From Gorillibacterium timonense (lineage in GTDB: Bacteria > Bacillota > Bacilli > Paenibacillales > NBRC-103111), in contig NZ_LN881723.1 of the NCBI RefSeq assembly GCF_001457415.1, forward strand, positions 1,019,246 through 1,083,245: a stretch of 64,000 bases of DNA, in the 5' to 3' direction. The position numbers and the translations under genes were made by a program. This document shows, in pieces, positions 5,786 through 14,208 of this stretch (position 1 is its first letter; the number at the start of each line of letters is the position of its first letter). A model generated the notes under the pieces. That model saw nothing but the letters and a program-made list of their open reading frames with translations. It was not told where the DNA came from and did no database searches.

Positions 5786-8623
5786 TTAACTCATACTCAC
5801 TCTCGATCGTTGCCTTAACCAATCCTTCATCTGCCTGTTGAAGTCGGCATGTCCAGCCTTCACAGCCTGCTCAACCGTGGCCTTATCGGCAGCCCCGCTG
5901 ATGTTGATCGTAGCGTGATACTCTACATTGATCGTCTCCGATGACTGCGAAGGACGCTCCATTCCGAGCAACCGGCCCGTTAATTCGTAAAGCGATTGGC
6001 TCCGGGAGGAATCGTTGAGCGGGATCGCCATTTCCGGCCCGGCTTCCCCGAAGATCGAAGGGCGACTCGCTATGCCACCATCGGCATATTGTGTGAGCTG
6101 CGGCAGCTTAGGAAGCGGAAGCCGAGGGACATCCTTGAATATCCCTGTCTGCTGCCATACCACATCCACATTGATCTTCTTGTTGGCTGGTAGCAAATCA
6201 AACTCCTGATTCATATTGCGCACTTGCTCAACAACTGGATCAAATAATGCCTTTTGCTCTGCGCTCATCGAATTATATTTGGCAAGCTGGTCTTCTATCT
6301 TCCCGCCGAGATCTAGTTCGATCAGATCTATCTGCTGATCGTAAAGCGTTTGATAGCTTGACTTTGCTTCTTCCAACTCTTTGCTTTTCTTAATCGTTGT
6401 ATCATAGGAGTCGATCATTTTTTGATTGATTTCAGCAGCTGTTCCAGGGAGAAGATCAAGATGACTGAAATAGTACCCGACAGATGCACCAGCTTCGTTA
6501 GCCTTTTTCAATAAGTCCTGCACCTGTACGGCCCGCTCTGGAGATTCATCCATCTGCATGATCTCTTGATACTTGGCTTCGATTTTGCTAAATTGCGCAT
6601 AAGCCGTGTCCAACGCATCATTTTGATTTTGTAGATCCGCTGTACGATTTTGAAGATCAGGGATTTGCTGTTCCAGTTTAGGGAGATTCTTTCGGCCTTC
6701 AGCTACTTGTTTATCCAATTCCAGTTTAGCCATGTCACGTTGCGCATCGGCAACTTGTTTCGCTAAACCAGCCTTCTCGCGGAAACTCCCGTTTTGTAGA
6801 TCGGATTGCCGAATAAGCTTTGGGTACATTTCCAGCATCTTCTCTTCAATTTCACGCATTCGAGATTGTTGATCAGCCATATTTCTAGTCGGGTCCACAT
6901 TATTCTCAACAACCTGTTTAAGGCGATCGTATTCCCATACCAGATCATTCGTAGCACTGGCTTTATCGGCAACTTGTTGATATTTCCCGGCAGCCTCTTC
7001 AAGCTTTGGGCCCATGTTAATGATGTCTTGCCTAACGGCTTCTTGATGCTTCTTATATGCGATTATTCCGCCTGCAGCCAAGCCAACCGCTCCGAGTGCA
7101 ATCCCGAATGGGTTGGACAGCATCCCTACCGCTCCACCAAGCATGCTAGCTCCCTTTGTCACTTTGGAGAAGTTCTTCACGACCCCTACAGCATTCTTCC
7201 CGATCATTGCGGCCGGTGTGCCAAGGGCAATCAGCTTCACGATATCCTTGTTTTCGCTGGCCCACTCGGTCAAATCACGAAGGTAGGGGAGCAAGTCCTC
7301 GCCGATCGGCATCACGATATCCTGCATGAACTCCCGGCCAAGGGTTTTGATATCCTGGGTGAGGTTGTCGTAATTGGTCTCATTAATCTGATCCATCGTG
7401 CCGGCCATCTTGTCGAACTCCTTGTTCACCGTGCCGAGGGAACCGACGACCTTGGATTCCATATCCTCAAATTGTGTCCCAAACAGGGAAACACCGATGG
7501 TGCTTTTCTTAACCGGGTCCTGTATCTTGTTGAGCTCGGAGATGACCAGTTCCATTGCGTCCCGGCCTTTGAGCGATCCGTTAGCGACCTGATCGAGAAT
7601 CTTATTCCCGTCAGCTATGGTACTCTGGACGGTCGCATAGGCCTTCTCACCTTGCGTCCCGCCCTTACGGAGGTTCTTTATCAGGTCGGCAGCCGTGGCC
7701 TTCGACGTGCGCGAGACAAGCTCTTGATACTCCTTGGTCTGCTCGCCGCCCTTGAGCATGGAAGCGATAAAGGCATCTGCATTCTTCGCCGCGAACAGGT
7801 CGTTCATCGCCGTCTTGGTGCTGGAGCTGCCATCCTTGATCCGAATCCCAAACTCCTTGACCGCATCCCCGACTTTATCTAGGTTAAACGCGCCGTTATG
7901 CAAGCCGGTATTGAGCAGTGAGAACATATCCTCTGCCGAATAGCCCATCGTTTTAAAATAGACGCTGTATTCGTTGGCCGTGTCCAATAGGTCGCCCGAT
8001 TTGTCCATGCCCTTCTGAGCTCCCTGAGCGAGCAGGTTCATGGCCTGTTCGGACGTGAGTCCGAAGTTCTTCATCATTGTCTCGGTGACCTTCACAGATT
8101 CAGGAACACCGAATTCGAACACATCCTGAAGCGCCAGCGCGTTCTTGGTGGTCTTCTCCAGTTCATCACCGGTCAGACTCGTTACGTTTCGAGTGGTGAC
8201 GAGAGCCTTCGTGAGCTCGTCGATGTTCTCCCCTCGGCCTTGCCGATATAGGTTGTTTGCCGCCTCCTGCATCTTCGAAAACTCGTCGGCGCTGGCACCG
8301 GTAGCCGCTTGCATTTGCTTCATGGAGCTGTCAAAATCGCCTACCGTGCCAACCATATCCTTAAACGAGTCGGCAACAGTATCGACAATGGCGAATGCCC
8401 CTGAATACTCCGCGACTCGTTTTAGCACATCGCCGAACCCTTTTGCGGATTCGGACGCCTTGGAAAACACGGAGGGAACACCTTTGCCGCTCTTTTCAAG
8501 ACCCCTGAACGCCTTCTCGGTGCCGTCTGCGGCTCGCTCAGCTCCTTCGAAAGCTCGTTTGAAGGTCGGGTCCATCTTCCCGCCGAGCTCGAACGTTGTG
8601 GAATATGTCTTTCCTTGTGGCAT
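5786..8623 (-). CDS. Phage tail tape measure protein
   Basis: A 945-residue protein that sets tail length in siphophages and myophages. The TP901-type core is clear: FDSSMKQMQAATGASADEFSKM, LAQGAQKGMDKSGDLLDTANEY, and a hydrophobic stretch near residues 495-530 (GAVGMLSNPFGIALGAVGLAAGGIIAYK). Long helical segments follow. The C-terminus has the common FGEAGPEMAIPL motif. The gene is preceded by the frameshifting tail assembly chaperone, the usual order. Length is within the family range and the frame is intact, although neither capsid nor baseplate genes accompany it. Confidence 0.92.
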   Translation of the reverse strand: MPQGKTYSTTFELGGKMDPTFKRAFEGAERAADGTEKAFRGLEKSGKGVPSVFSKASESAKGFGDVLKRVAEYSGAFAIVDTVADSFKDMVGTVGDFDSSMKQMQAATGASADEFSKMQEAANNLYRQGRGENIDELTKALVTTRNVTSLTGDELEKTTKNALALQDVFEFGVPESVKVTETMMKNFGLTSEQAMNLLAQGAQKGMDKSGDLLDTANEYSVYFKTMGYSAEDMFSLLNTGLHNGAFNLDKVGDAVKEFGIRIKDGSSSTKTAMNDLFAAKNADAFIASMLKGGEQTKEYQELVSRTSKATAADLIKNLRKGGTQGEKAYATVQSTIADGNKILDQVANGSLKGRDAMELVISELNKIQDPVKKSTIGVSLFGTQFEDMESKVVGSLGTVNKEFDKMAGTMDQINETNYDNLTQDIKTLGREFMQDIVMPIGEDLLPYLRDLTEWASENKDIVKLIALGTPAAMIGKNAVGVVKNFSKVTKGASMLGGAVGMLSNPFGIALGAVGLAAGGIIAYKKHQEAVRQDIINMGPKLEEAAGKYQQVADKASATNDLVWEYDRLKQVVENNVDPTRNMADQQSRMREIEEKMLEMYPKLIRQSDLQNGSFREKAGLAKQVADAQRDMAKLELDKQVAEGRKNLPKLEQQIPDLQNRTADLQNQNDALDTAYAQFSKIEAKYQEIMQMDESPERAVQVQDLLKKANEAGASVGYYFSHLDLLPGTAAEINQKMIDSYDTTIKKSKELEEAKSSYQTLYDQQIDLIELDLGGKIEDQLAKYNSMSAEQKALFDPVVEQVRNMNQEFDLLPANKKINVDVVWQQTGIFKDVPRLPLPKLPQLTQYADGGIASRPSIFGEAGPEMAIPLNDSSRSQSLYELTGRLLGMERPSQSSETINVEYHATINISGAADKATVEQAVKAGHADFNRQMKDWLRQRSRVSMS

Positions 8624-8638
8624 CTCATTTCCCCCTTT

Positions 8639-9105
8639 CTATCGCTTCTTGCGATTCTTGCTAATTCCGTCATAAGCTGAATGCCACCTCGTCCACTCCA
8701 TAACCGGTTGCGCTAACCAGAACTCAATGGTGGAGCCAGGAATAGAAGAAAGGAGGATCGCGAGTTCGCGAATCCCCCGATCAATGTCTTCTCCTATTCC
8801 TGTAGCAGTAAAAAATTTTGTGCCCTCTGCAACAGACTGGTGAAGTCCTTCGCCTTCAAGGACTTGATCAGTTCAGGAATGACTCCGGCAGCCTTGGCGG
8901 TTACTGTGATTTGATAAGGCATCGACAAGGCCTTCACAAAAGAACCTTCTTCCGGGGCGATGAATCTGGCTTGCGCTGCGCATGAGAGCAGATCGGCTCC
9001 CGTCAGTTTCTCGAAGTCAAGCGTCAGCTCGGTTACCGTCTCACCTTCGAATTGGATCGGCCGCAACAGGGTATAGGTCACGCTCGTTTGGGTTTCGTTA
9101 TTCAT
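8639..9105 (-). CDS. Tail assembly chaperone, -1 frameshift product (GT-like)
   Basis: In the zero frame the slippery heptamer A AAT TTT (minus strand, 8818-8812) lies eight codons before the stop. A -1 slip there opens 57 further codons (FTATGIGEDIDRGIRELAIL, then STIEFWLAQPVMEWTRWHSA) ending in TAG just 15 bases before the tape measure ATG. Conserved G/GT-type frameshifting before the tape measure gene is well known in tailed phages, and position, heptamer and an open extension all fit. The fused protein would be the second chaperone form used for tape measure assembly. Frameshifting efficiency cannot be read from sequence. Confidence 0.75.
8794..9105 (-). CDS. Phage tail assembly chaperone (short form)
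   Basis: A 103-residue protein of the tail-assembly chaperone type (TYTLLRPIQFEGETVTELTL, then FEKLTGADLL). Such proteins coat the tape measure during tail assembly. The ATG at 9105 has AGGAGA eight bases upstream; a longer frame beginning 15 codons earlier has no ribosome site. It lies directly before the tape measure gene and carries the slippery site for the extended form near its 3' end. Confidence 0.8.
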   Translation of the reverse strand: MNNETQTSVTYTLLRPIQFEGETVTELTLDFEKLTGADLLSCAAQARFIAPEEGSFVKALSMPYQITVTAKAAGVIPELIKSLKAKDFTSLLQRAQNFLLLQE

Positions 9106-9215
9106 GGGTTGAGTCTCCTGTTCTCTTATTAGGATATTGTTGGCGATCACTGGCTGAGGGGTAATGTTCTGGGATTAGAGGGGAATATCTCCCCTCTGTC
9201 TGCAAGTATCTACAC

Positions 9216-10127
9216 TTAGGCTTTATTCTTATAGACGATCTCCAAAGTGCCTACATTGGGTGAAAAGGATCGAATAACCTCCGCATTTGGATGAGCCTCT
9301 TTCCATTCCTGAAGAACGATTGCACTTTGCTTCTGGCTATTTATCCTTGCCGTCTGAATTTCAGGATTCGGCTCTCTGTGTTGTATCTCGTAATTGGTAG
9401 TAAGGATATCGCGCGGCGCATTGTTCTCCTCCTTAGGGAGGTAATAACTGATGTCATCGCCAAATATCCAATTGCGAATAAAGCTTTCACGATTAATATG
9501 AGGAAGATGCTTCATATCGGCTGGATAGATGAACGAAATGATCTTTGAAACCTTATATTCTGGCCCAAACCGGTCAAGTCGATTTCTTTCCGCATCCAAT
9601 TGATTTTTCTTCATTTCAAGCTCTCTTATCTGCAGATCAATCGCTGCCCGCTGCTCAAAAGTCGCTTCTTGCGCTTTAATATTTTCATGAAGTTCCCTGT
9701 TCGCCGCTTCTTGAATTCCCTTGATATCAGCGGTGAAATCAACTTTGCCGATCGTGTGGTTTTCAAATTCTGAAATAGAGGCTTCAACCTCTTCTAACTC
9801 CAAGCGAAGATCCTTGTTGGCAAGCCGATATTTCGCTGCCTCCTCGTTTTCGTCCTGCAGATCGTGTTCAAGGGCCGTACGAGTTTGCTTGTTGATTTTT
9901 TCTTTCAAGGAATTTTGCTGATTGCGAAGGTTCCCGAGATTCTCTTGAACTTTATTTTCCCAAGCTTTGGTTTTCTTGAGAAATGCATCAACGAGTTCAT
10001 CCAGAGTGATTTGAGGCGTCACAGGTTCGGCCGTTTCGGTAATTACCTCCTGCACTTTTGTTGTGGCAACCGGCTGATCAGCTTTTCCCTTTTTCAATTT
10101 AGCTTTGTTGCTATCAAATATAGCCAT
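9216..10127 (-). CDS. Coiled-coil phage protein of unknown function
   Basis: About 303 residues. Residues about 45-200 are almost pure heptad-rich helix (DELVDAFLKKTKAWENKVQE, LRLELEEVEASISEF, LEMKKNQLDAERNRLDRF). The C-terminal 100 residues look globular (FIYPADMKHLPHINRESFIR, IRSFSPNVGTLEIVY). The start is the second ATG, with GAAAGG nine bases before it. Its place between a head-type fragment and the tail chaperone suggests a structural or scaffolding protein, but no family was recognised. Confidence 0.5.
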   Translation of the reverse strand: MAIFDSNKAKLKKGKADQPVATTKVQEVITETAEPVTPQITLDELVDAFLKKTKAWENKVQENLGNLRNQQNSLKEKINKQTRTALEHDLQDENEEAAKYRLANKDLRLELEEVEASISEFENHTIGKVDFTADIKGIQEAANRELHENIKAQEATFEQRAAIDLQIRELEMKKNQLDAERNRLDRFGPEYKVSKIISFIYPADMKHLPHINRESFIRNWIFGDDISYYLPKEENNAPRDILTTNYEIQHREPNPEIQTARINSQKQSAIVLQEWKEAHPNAEVIRSFSPNVGTLEIVYKNKA

Positions 10128-10148
10128 GGGATTCATCCTTTCAGAATT

Positions 10149-10484
10149 TTATCGTTCAGTGTGATTTTGATTTATGATATTGACTAAAAAATCAGTTAGC
10201 ATCTTTGTTCTTTCAGACGTGCTATGCACGGATTGATCGGCTACATCGCTGCTTGGAGTACGTCCTTTATTGATTTCAGCAACAATCGTATCGGCGAGCT
10301 TCTGCGCTACTGAGCGGTCTCTCAGAATGCTAAATGCCAGTTGGCCTGCCGTTTTACCAGAGGCGATTGCTTGATCCACCAAGCTGCTGAACTCAGGGTT
10401 GCTTTTTTTAATGGCATCCAGCTCGGCAATACGATCTGTCTCGTTAATTCCGACGCACATGATCCGGTCGCTTTGATAACTCAT
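10149..10484 (-). CDS. Small phage protein resembling the C-terminus of a head-maturation protease
   Basis: A 111-residue protein. The segment ETDRIAELDAIKKSNPEFSS followed by VDQAIASGKTAGQLAFSILR is the pattern seen at the C-terminus of phage ClpP/S49-type prohead proteases. The catalytic part is missing, so this is either an orphan tail domain that was given its own start (GGAAAGTAGG upstream of the ATG) or an unrelated small protein. Only that resemblance supports the call. Confidence 0.4.
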   Translation of the reverse strand: MSYQSDRIMCVGINETDRIAELDAIKKSNPEFSSLVDQAIASGKTAGQLAFSILRDRSVAQKLADTIVAEINKGRTPSSDVADQSVHSTSERTKMLTDFLVNIINQNHTER

Positions 10485-10518
10485 TGGTTTGGCCTACTTT
10501 CCTTTTAGATTTTTGTGC

Positions 10519-10700
10519 ACTTTCGCTTTTTCACTTCTGATCAGCGGTCCTAAAACAGCGCATTAATGAAGGGATTTTCCTGTTTTAATCATCTGCTTCA
10601 CTCAAAAGCGAAAGCGAAAGTAAATTTTCAAATTAAAATCTACAGGGTTTTCGGGCTCACGCGCACCCGCAGAGTGTCTGAGGTGCTGGAAGGACCCGTG
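10519..10700 (+). ncRNA. Candidate structured RNA, copy B
   Basis: Second copy of the element at 3668-3850, at a constant offset of 6,850 bases with no gaps over the shared 3' 170 bases. Outer stem: CTTTCGCTTTT (10520-10530) with AAAAGCGAAAG (10604-10614). Internal stem TAAAACAG (10551-10558) / CTGTTTTA (10580-10587) presents TAATGAAG in its loop, as a different stem does in copy A. The last 55 bases match copy A and end at the same GACCCGTGA, after which the two loci have nothing in common. Bases 10702-10914 hold no gene I can support. Confidence 0.6.
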
Positions 10701-10914
10701 AGTCGCCTGGTGCTCCACTTCATGGCCTCATAAAGGCATAATTGGAACCACAGCCGCACTCAAATGTGTTTCATCAGCTTATAAGCATCACCCCCTTCGC
10801 TTATTGCCGTTACCTATTGAAATTAATCGAACAATAGTCTATAACAATAAGAGAAATGTGTTCGATGGACGAAACTTTCCCGTTTCGCGTCCGTATGAAT
10901 GAGCAGATGAGTTC

Positions 10915-11325
10915 TTAGCAAGCGGCGCCTTCACCATTCGCAGTGGTGGGGGCGTCTTTCTTTTCGTCCAAGGAGTCCAGGAAGCGCTCGGCTTCGCTAA
11001 CATCAACCCCAAGGATCTTGAGCTCCGCAAGAAGCGTTTCAGCGCTGATGGTGATTTGATCAGCCTCCACCGTGGCCGCTTTGCGGATCGCCTTAGCGAG
11101 TACATTCCCTGCTGCAGGGCAATCAACGGCTTTGCCGATGAAGATGTGATCGCCCTTGATGCCATAGAGTTGGCCTGCCCTGTGGAACTCAATCAAGTTC
11201 ATCGGACCGGAATCCGTCTCCCAGCGGAGAAGTGTTCGGGTGCTGACCCCCAACTTCTTAGCGGCTTCTTGGATTTCGTACCCAACATTCATGCGGGCTT
11301 GCTTCAGGGTGATTTGATTATTCAT
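10915..11325 (-). CDS. XRE-like helix-turn-helix protein
   Basis: About 136 residues. An N-terminal HTH is clear (LKQARMNVGYEIQEAAKKLG, then VSTRTLLRWETDSGPMNLIE). The C-terminal half is helical with no recognised fold and ends KKDAPTTANGEGAAC. GAAGGGAG lies seven bases before the ATG; a longer frame upstream is only the shadow of the next gene. It overlaps the 3' end of that gene by eight bases. It is probably a phage transcription regulator; the operator is not identified. Confidence 0.6.
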   Translation of the reverse strand: MNNQITLKQARMNVGYEIQEAAKKLGVSTRTLLRWETDSGPMNLIEFHRAGQLYGIKGDHIFIGKAVDCPAAGNVLAKAIRKAATVEADQITISAETLLAELKILGVDVSEAERFLDSLDEKKDAPTTANGEGAAC

Positions 11326-11548
11326 GTAGAGCTCTCCCTTCGGTGTCCAGTTTTTTGAACAGTGTCGTGATAGTTTGATCAAGCTGTGGCGCAAGTTCCG
11401 CTTCCAGTGCTTGTGCATTGCTAGCGGCTTGGAGAAGATCGAGAACAATAGCTTCGCGCGGGAACGTCGCGTCTTCAGTGATGGTCGCAGCAAGCTCAAG
11501 GAGCCTGCATTTGATTTCAGCTACTTGAAGAATCAATGATATCGACAT
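11318..11548 (-). CDS. Small helical phage protein
   Basis: A 76-residue helical protein (MSISLILQVAEIKCRLLELA) with a near-perfect AAGGAGGTG before its ATG, which sets the start even though the frame remains open upstream through a ParB-like fragment. It has no cysteine pairs, signal or membrane segment. The family was not recognised. It lies in the small-gene stretch between replication and tail functions. Confidence 0.55.
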   Translation of the reverse strand: MSISLILQVAEIKCRLLELAATITEDATFPREAIVLDLLQAASNAQALEAELAPQLDQTITTLFKKLDTEGRALHE

Positions 11549-11815
11549 GTGTACACCTCCTTCCGAGGAATCATCATCGGACACATACCGTTCATTGGTG
11601 CCGGCTAGTTTGGCGGCTTGGGCTCGGGATTCGCTTTGCTCCCGTTCCGGAATTTTTTCCGTATCGGGAGCGGCCGCCCCCTTTTTTAATGTCCTCCCCC
11701 GACGTTCCTTCGCCTCTGATTCCAGCAACGGAAGCATCTCTACGGCGATTGCTGCCTTTTGGGCTGATGTGAGGTGACGACGCTTGAGGTTAAGGCTGAT
11801 TACTCTTAAAAGCTT
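11549..11815 (-). pseudogene. Fragment of a ParB-like / plasmid-type DNA-binding protein
   Basis: This stretch encodes the characteristic LNLKRRHLTSAQKAAIAVEM ... RAQAAKLAGTNERYVSD, a segment I know from ParB-domain proteins of phages and plasmids (HTH region). The ParB nuclease-like part before it is missing; upstream the frame only shadows another gene. Downstream the frame runs straight into the next small gene (DDDSSEGGVHMSI). I read it as a remnant left by a deletion. An alternative is a short independently started HTH peptide. Confidence 0.5.
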
Positions 11816-11825
11816 GCTCTCGGGC

Positions 11826-12038
11826 TCAAAAAGTCGGCCATGGACCGCAATCTTGGATGGAGACAAGAGTGAAGTCGCTCTCTTCGACTTTATTGCCGAT
11901 TTGCGCAAGAAACTCGACTCCCCGGACCTTTGCTTGAGCAAGGATGACTTCATTGCTTGCTTTGTCCGGCGTGAATACGCTCACCGTAACTAAGCGGTCG
12001 CCACAACGGAGGCGCACTTTGTAATGAATCTCAAACAT
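11826..12038 (-). CDS. Small hypothetical phage protein
   Basis: A 70-residue product (MFEIHYKVRLRCGDRLVTVS, FLAQIGNKVEESDFTLVSIQ). Alternating hydrophobic residues suggest a small beta-rich fold. It lies in the run of minus-strand small phage genes. The family was not recognised. Confidence 0.45.
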   Translation of the reverse strand: MFEIHYKVRLRCGDRLVTVSVFTPDKASNEVILAQAKVRGVEFLAQIGNKVEESDFTLVSIQDCGPWPTF

Positions 12039-12085
12039 ACCCAGTAGCCCCCTGTTCCGATTCGACGTCCAACATTACAGCACGA

Positions 12086-12343
12086 TTACTCATAGCCATG
12101 GCTCCTTTTGATAAATTTCTGCTTTGCCAGCCGGTGCATCGTTTCGAACTCCTCGGAGAGTCCGCGTTCTTGAATAAGTGCTTCCACTGTCTCCAGCCTC
12201 AGAGCAACTTTGCCTACAATGACTTCGACATTGCCAATAAGAGCATCAAGTTCTTGCTGGTCTATCGCAGTTAAAGTTCCATTCCGCAGACCTTCTCTCA
12301 GCCGATCCATGATGATCGTTTCCACATCAGGATGCATTCCCAT
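12086..12343 (-). CDS. Small hypothetical phage protein
   Basis: An 85-residue, wholly helical and charged protein (MHPDVETIIMDRLREGLRNG, IVGKVALRLETVEALIQERG). AAAGGGGG stands five bases before the ATG. The spacing to neighbours is typical of a phage operon. Function unknown. Confidence 0.5.
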   Translation of the reverse strand: MGMHPDVETIIMDRLREGLRNGTLTAIDQQELDALIGNVEVIVGKVALRLETVEALIQERGLSEEFETMHRLAKQKFIKRSHGYE

Positions 12344-12388
12344 GAGTCCCCCTTTCCTCTTACATCAAAATCCGATACTGTGAGGGGA

Positions 12389-13231
12389 TCATATCCCCCA
12401 ATCCTCCTTTAGCGTGTTTACTAACTTCATAGCCTCCTCGCTCCCTCCTGGTAAGTCCGGATGAAATGAGCGGGCCAATACCCGGTAGAATTTCTTTAGA
12501 AGCGCTTGTTCAGCTTCCGAGAACCGGCTGCTTGGTTTATCGATAGGCGGGAATCCGTAGTTACCATTGTAGTTACTGCTTTCTCGTTTGAAGTGCTCCC
12601 AATAACTCCGTTCCCGCTCTTCAGCGCGTCTCTTCCGCTCCTCCTCTTCTTTCCGTTCTCTGAATGCCTTGCTGAGTTCATGTTCGAACTTCAGGTCCAT
12701 CGACTCATTGAAGAAGTCGTAACAGAACTCATAAGCATCCACACCGTTCGATTTCTCGAAGAGTTTTCTTCGTATGCGCCATGCTCGAATTAACCGTTTG
12801 TGCTCCTGCTGAGTCTTGAACTCTTCCGAAGCCTCGAACTCGAGCTTGATTGCCTGGACAATCGGAGCAAGCTTGGCATCCACCAGTTCCCACAGCCGGT
12901 TTTCGGTGATCCCGATTTCTTTCAATTTAGCCTTCAGGTGCTGCTTATCGACTTGCTCCTTCGGTGAAGAGGTCAGCAGCTCGTAATAACCGATCGTGCA
13001 GATTGCCCATTGTCGCTTACGGATGTGCTCGCCTTCCCGGTAGCTTTGATGAACGGCGATCTTGTATGCTGTCCGGTTGGGCCTCTCGAATCGTTCAGAA
13101 CTGAGCTTGTAGCCGTACTTCTTCCGAATCCTGCCTTCGAAGTGCTCAAGCGTCTCATCGAGAAGTAACTCCTTATGCCAGCCGTTCGGATCCGGACGCT
13201 TGTTAGTAATCTCTTGAATCACACAGAACAT
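12389..13231 (-). CDS. Phage protein with C-terminal J domain
   Basis: A 280-residue protein. The first 190 residues are basic and aromatic. Residues about 200-225 are a charged helix (RERKEEEERKRRAEERER). The end (about 240-280) is J-domain-like: LLKKFYRVLARSFHPDLPGG with the diagnostic HPD, then AMKLVNTLKEDW. J domains stimulate DnaK-type chaperones, so this protein may recruit host DnaK, as phage replication systems sometimes do. It sits in the early region near the replication gene. No good ribosome site is visible at the ATG, so the start is uncertain. Confidence 0.6.
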   Translation of the reverse strand: MFCVIQEITNKRPDPNGWHKELLLDETLEHFEGRIRKKYGYKLSSERFERPNRTAYKIAVHQSYREGEHIRKRQWAICTIGYYELLTSSPKEQVDKQHLKAKLKEIGITENRLWELVDAKLAPIVQAIKLEFEASEEFKTQQEHKRLIRAWRIRRKLFEKSNGVDAYEFCYDFFNESMDLKFEHELSKAFRERKEEEERKRRAEERERSYWEHFKRESSNYNGNYGFPPIDKPSSRFSEAEQALLKKFYRVLARSFHPDLPGGSEEAMKLVNTLKEDWGI

Positions 13232-13275
13232 GCGGTGTACTGGTTACGCTCGGGGTAACCCTTCTCCTTTCGAGT

Positions 13276-13731
13276 TTAGGAATACAAGTCCCATGGACGA
13301 TCAAGGATTTCCCATTGCTTCAATGTGCTGGCTACCGCCGACTTGCCTTCTCTCATTTTCCGCTCGACCGTGCTTTTGCTCATGGATCCGGAGAAGAACA
13401 GGACCACTTCCTTTGCGGTTTTCCCTCGTAGATAGCGGTGATCGAGGATCTTCCGGGCATCGTCGTCCATCACCAATCCGATAGCACGGGCAATGTGCAT
13501 CGTCACCAGCCTGTATTCGGAATAGATCCAGCGCTGCTTGTCCATCAGAATGACGGCATTCGCTGTCTTGTCAGCATACATGTCGTCCTGGCTTATTCTC
13601 CGGGCCGCTTCTCCTTCGACAATTGCCTTTTGAAGATCGGCTGAATGTGTCTCGAAGTCTTCTATACACCGCATCATCAGCGAGTAGCGGTCCAGTAAGA
13701 AGGATGTCTTGTCTAGCTGCGTTTTCGCCAC
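13276..13731 (-). CDS. Sigma-like / ArpU-type phage regulator
   Basis: A 151-residue protein. The N-terminal 100 residues are helical. The C-terminus has a sigma region-4-like HTH: DDARKILDHRYLRGKTAKEV followed by SKSTVERKMREGKSAVASTL. I start at the GTG with AGGTGG eight bases upstream. Proteins of this layout control late transcription in Gram-positive phages; here that role is inferred. It follows two other small genes in one operon. Confidence 0.5.
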   Translation of the reverse strand: MAKTQLDKTSFLLDRYSLMMRCIEDFETHSADLQKAIVEGEAARRISQDDMYADKTANAVILMDKQRWIYSEYRLVTMHIARAIGLVMDDDARKILDHRYLRGKTAKEVVLFFSGSMSKSTVERKMREGKSAVASTLKQWEILDRPWDLYS

Positions 13732-13746
13732 TTTGGGGACCACCTA

Positions 13747-13866
13747 TCACAGGGACTTAGTGCTTTGCTTCCGCAGATTGCGAACGATAATTTGATGCTG
13801 CAGCGGGCTCCGGTCGTACCACATGCGGGCCAGCTCAGCCAGTGTGATCGGCTCATTCCTGATCAT
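13747..13866 (-). CDS. 39-residue phage protein
   Basis: A short gene beginning MIRNEPITLAELARMWYDRS, ending NLRKQSTKSL. The ribosome site (AGGAGAGGGGAG) is strong, and the start overlaps the 3' end of the ArpU-like gene by 14 bases, so it is probably translated by coupling. Its first half looks like one helix-turn-helix, but it is too short to classify. Confidence 0.45.
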   Translation of the reverse strand: MIRNEPITLAELARMWYDRSPLQHQIIVRNLRKQSTKSL

Positions 13867-14200
13867 GGGCTTCTCCCCTCTCCTTGAGAATTGGAGGTTG
13901 CCCGAATCTCTGGCTAGGGCTGATGAGGTCCGTGATCCCCTGAAGCTTGGTAAACGCGCTTGCTCGGATCTTTGAGTAAGTGATCCCGGACATATGGGCT
14001 GCTTGATACAAGTGAGAATCAAACGTATATTCCGATTCTGCACTGAGATATCGGGCCTCGACCAGCCACTTCTCTTTCTCGGACAAGGTTTCAAGCATTC
14101 TTCCGATCTTATCCAAGGCAGGATGCTGCATTTCCAGGGCAAGAGCTAGGCGATAGTTAGCCAAGGCTCCGGCGATGACGTTCCTTTTATCTTTGTTCAT
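13853..14200 (-). CDS. ArpU-family phage transcription regulator
   Basis: A 115-residue protein with AGGAGG five bases before the ATG. The pattern YRLALALEMQHPALDKIGRM, LETLSEKEKWLVEARYLSAE, AAHMSGITYSKIRASAFTKL resembles ArpU/RinA-like regulators, with sigma-like helices and a C-terminal HTH. Such proteins switch on phage late genes. Placement directly after the replication gene agrees with that. Confidence 0.55.
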   Translation of the reverse strand: MNKDKRNVIAGALANYRLALALEMQHPALDKIGRMLETLSEKEKWLVEARYLSAESEYTFDSHLYQAAHMSGITYSKIRASAFTKLQGITDLISPSQRFGQPPILKERGEAHDQE

Positions 14201-14208
14201 GGTTCCTC

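Noticed and set aside
10839..11192. Minus-strand 117-codon frame
   Set aside because: Shadow of the XRE-like gene at 10915-11325, rich in Ser/Arg and without a ribosome site.
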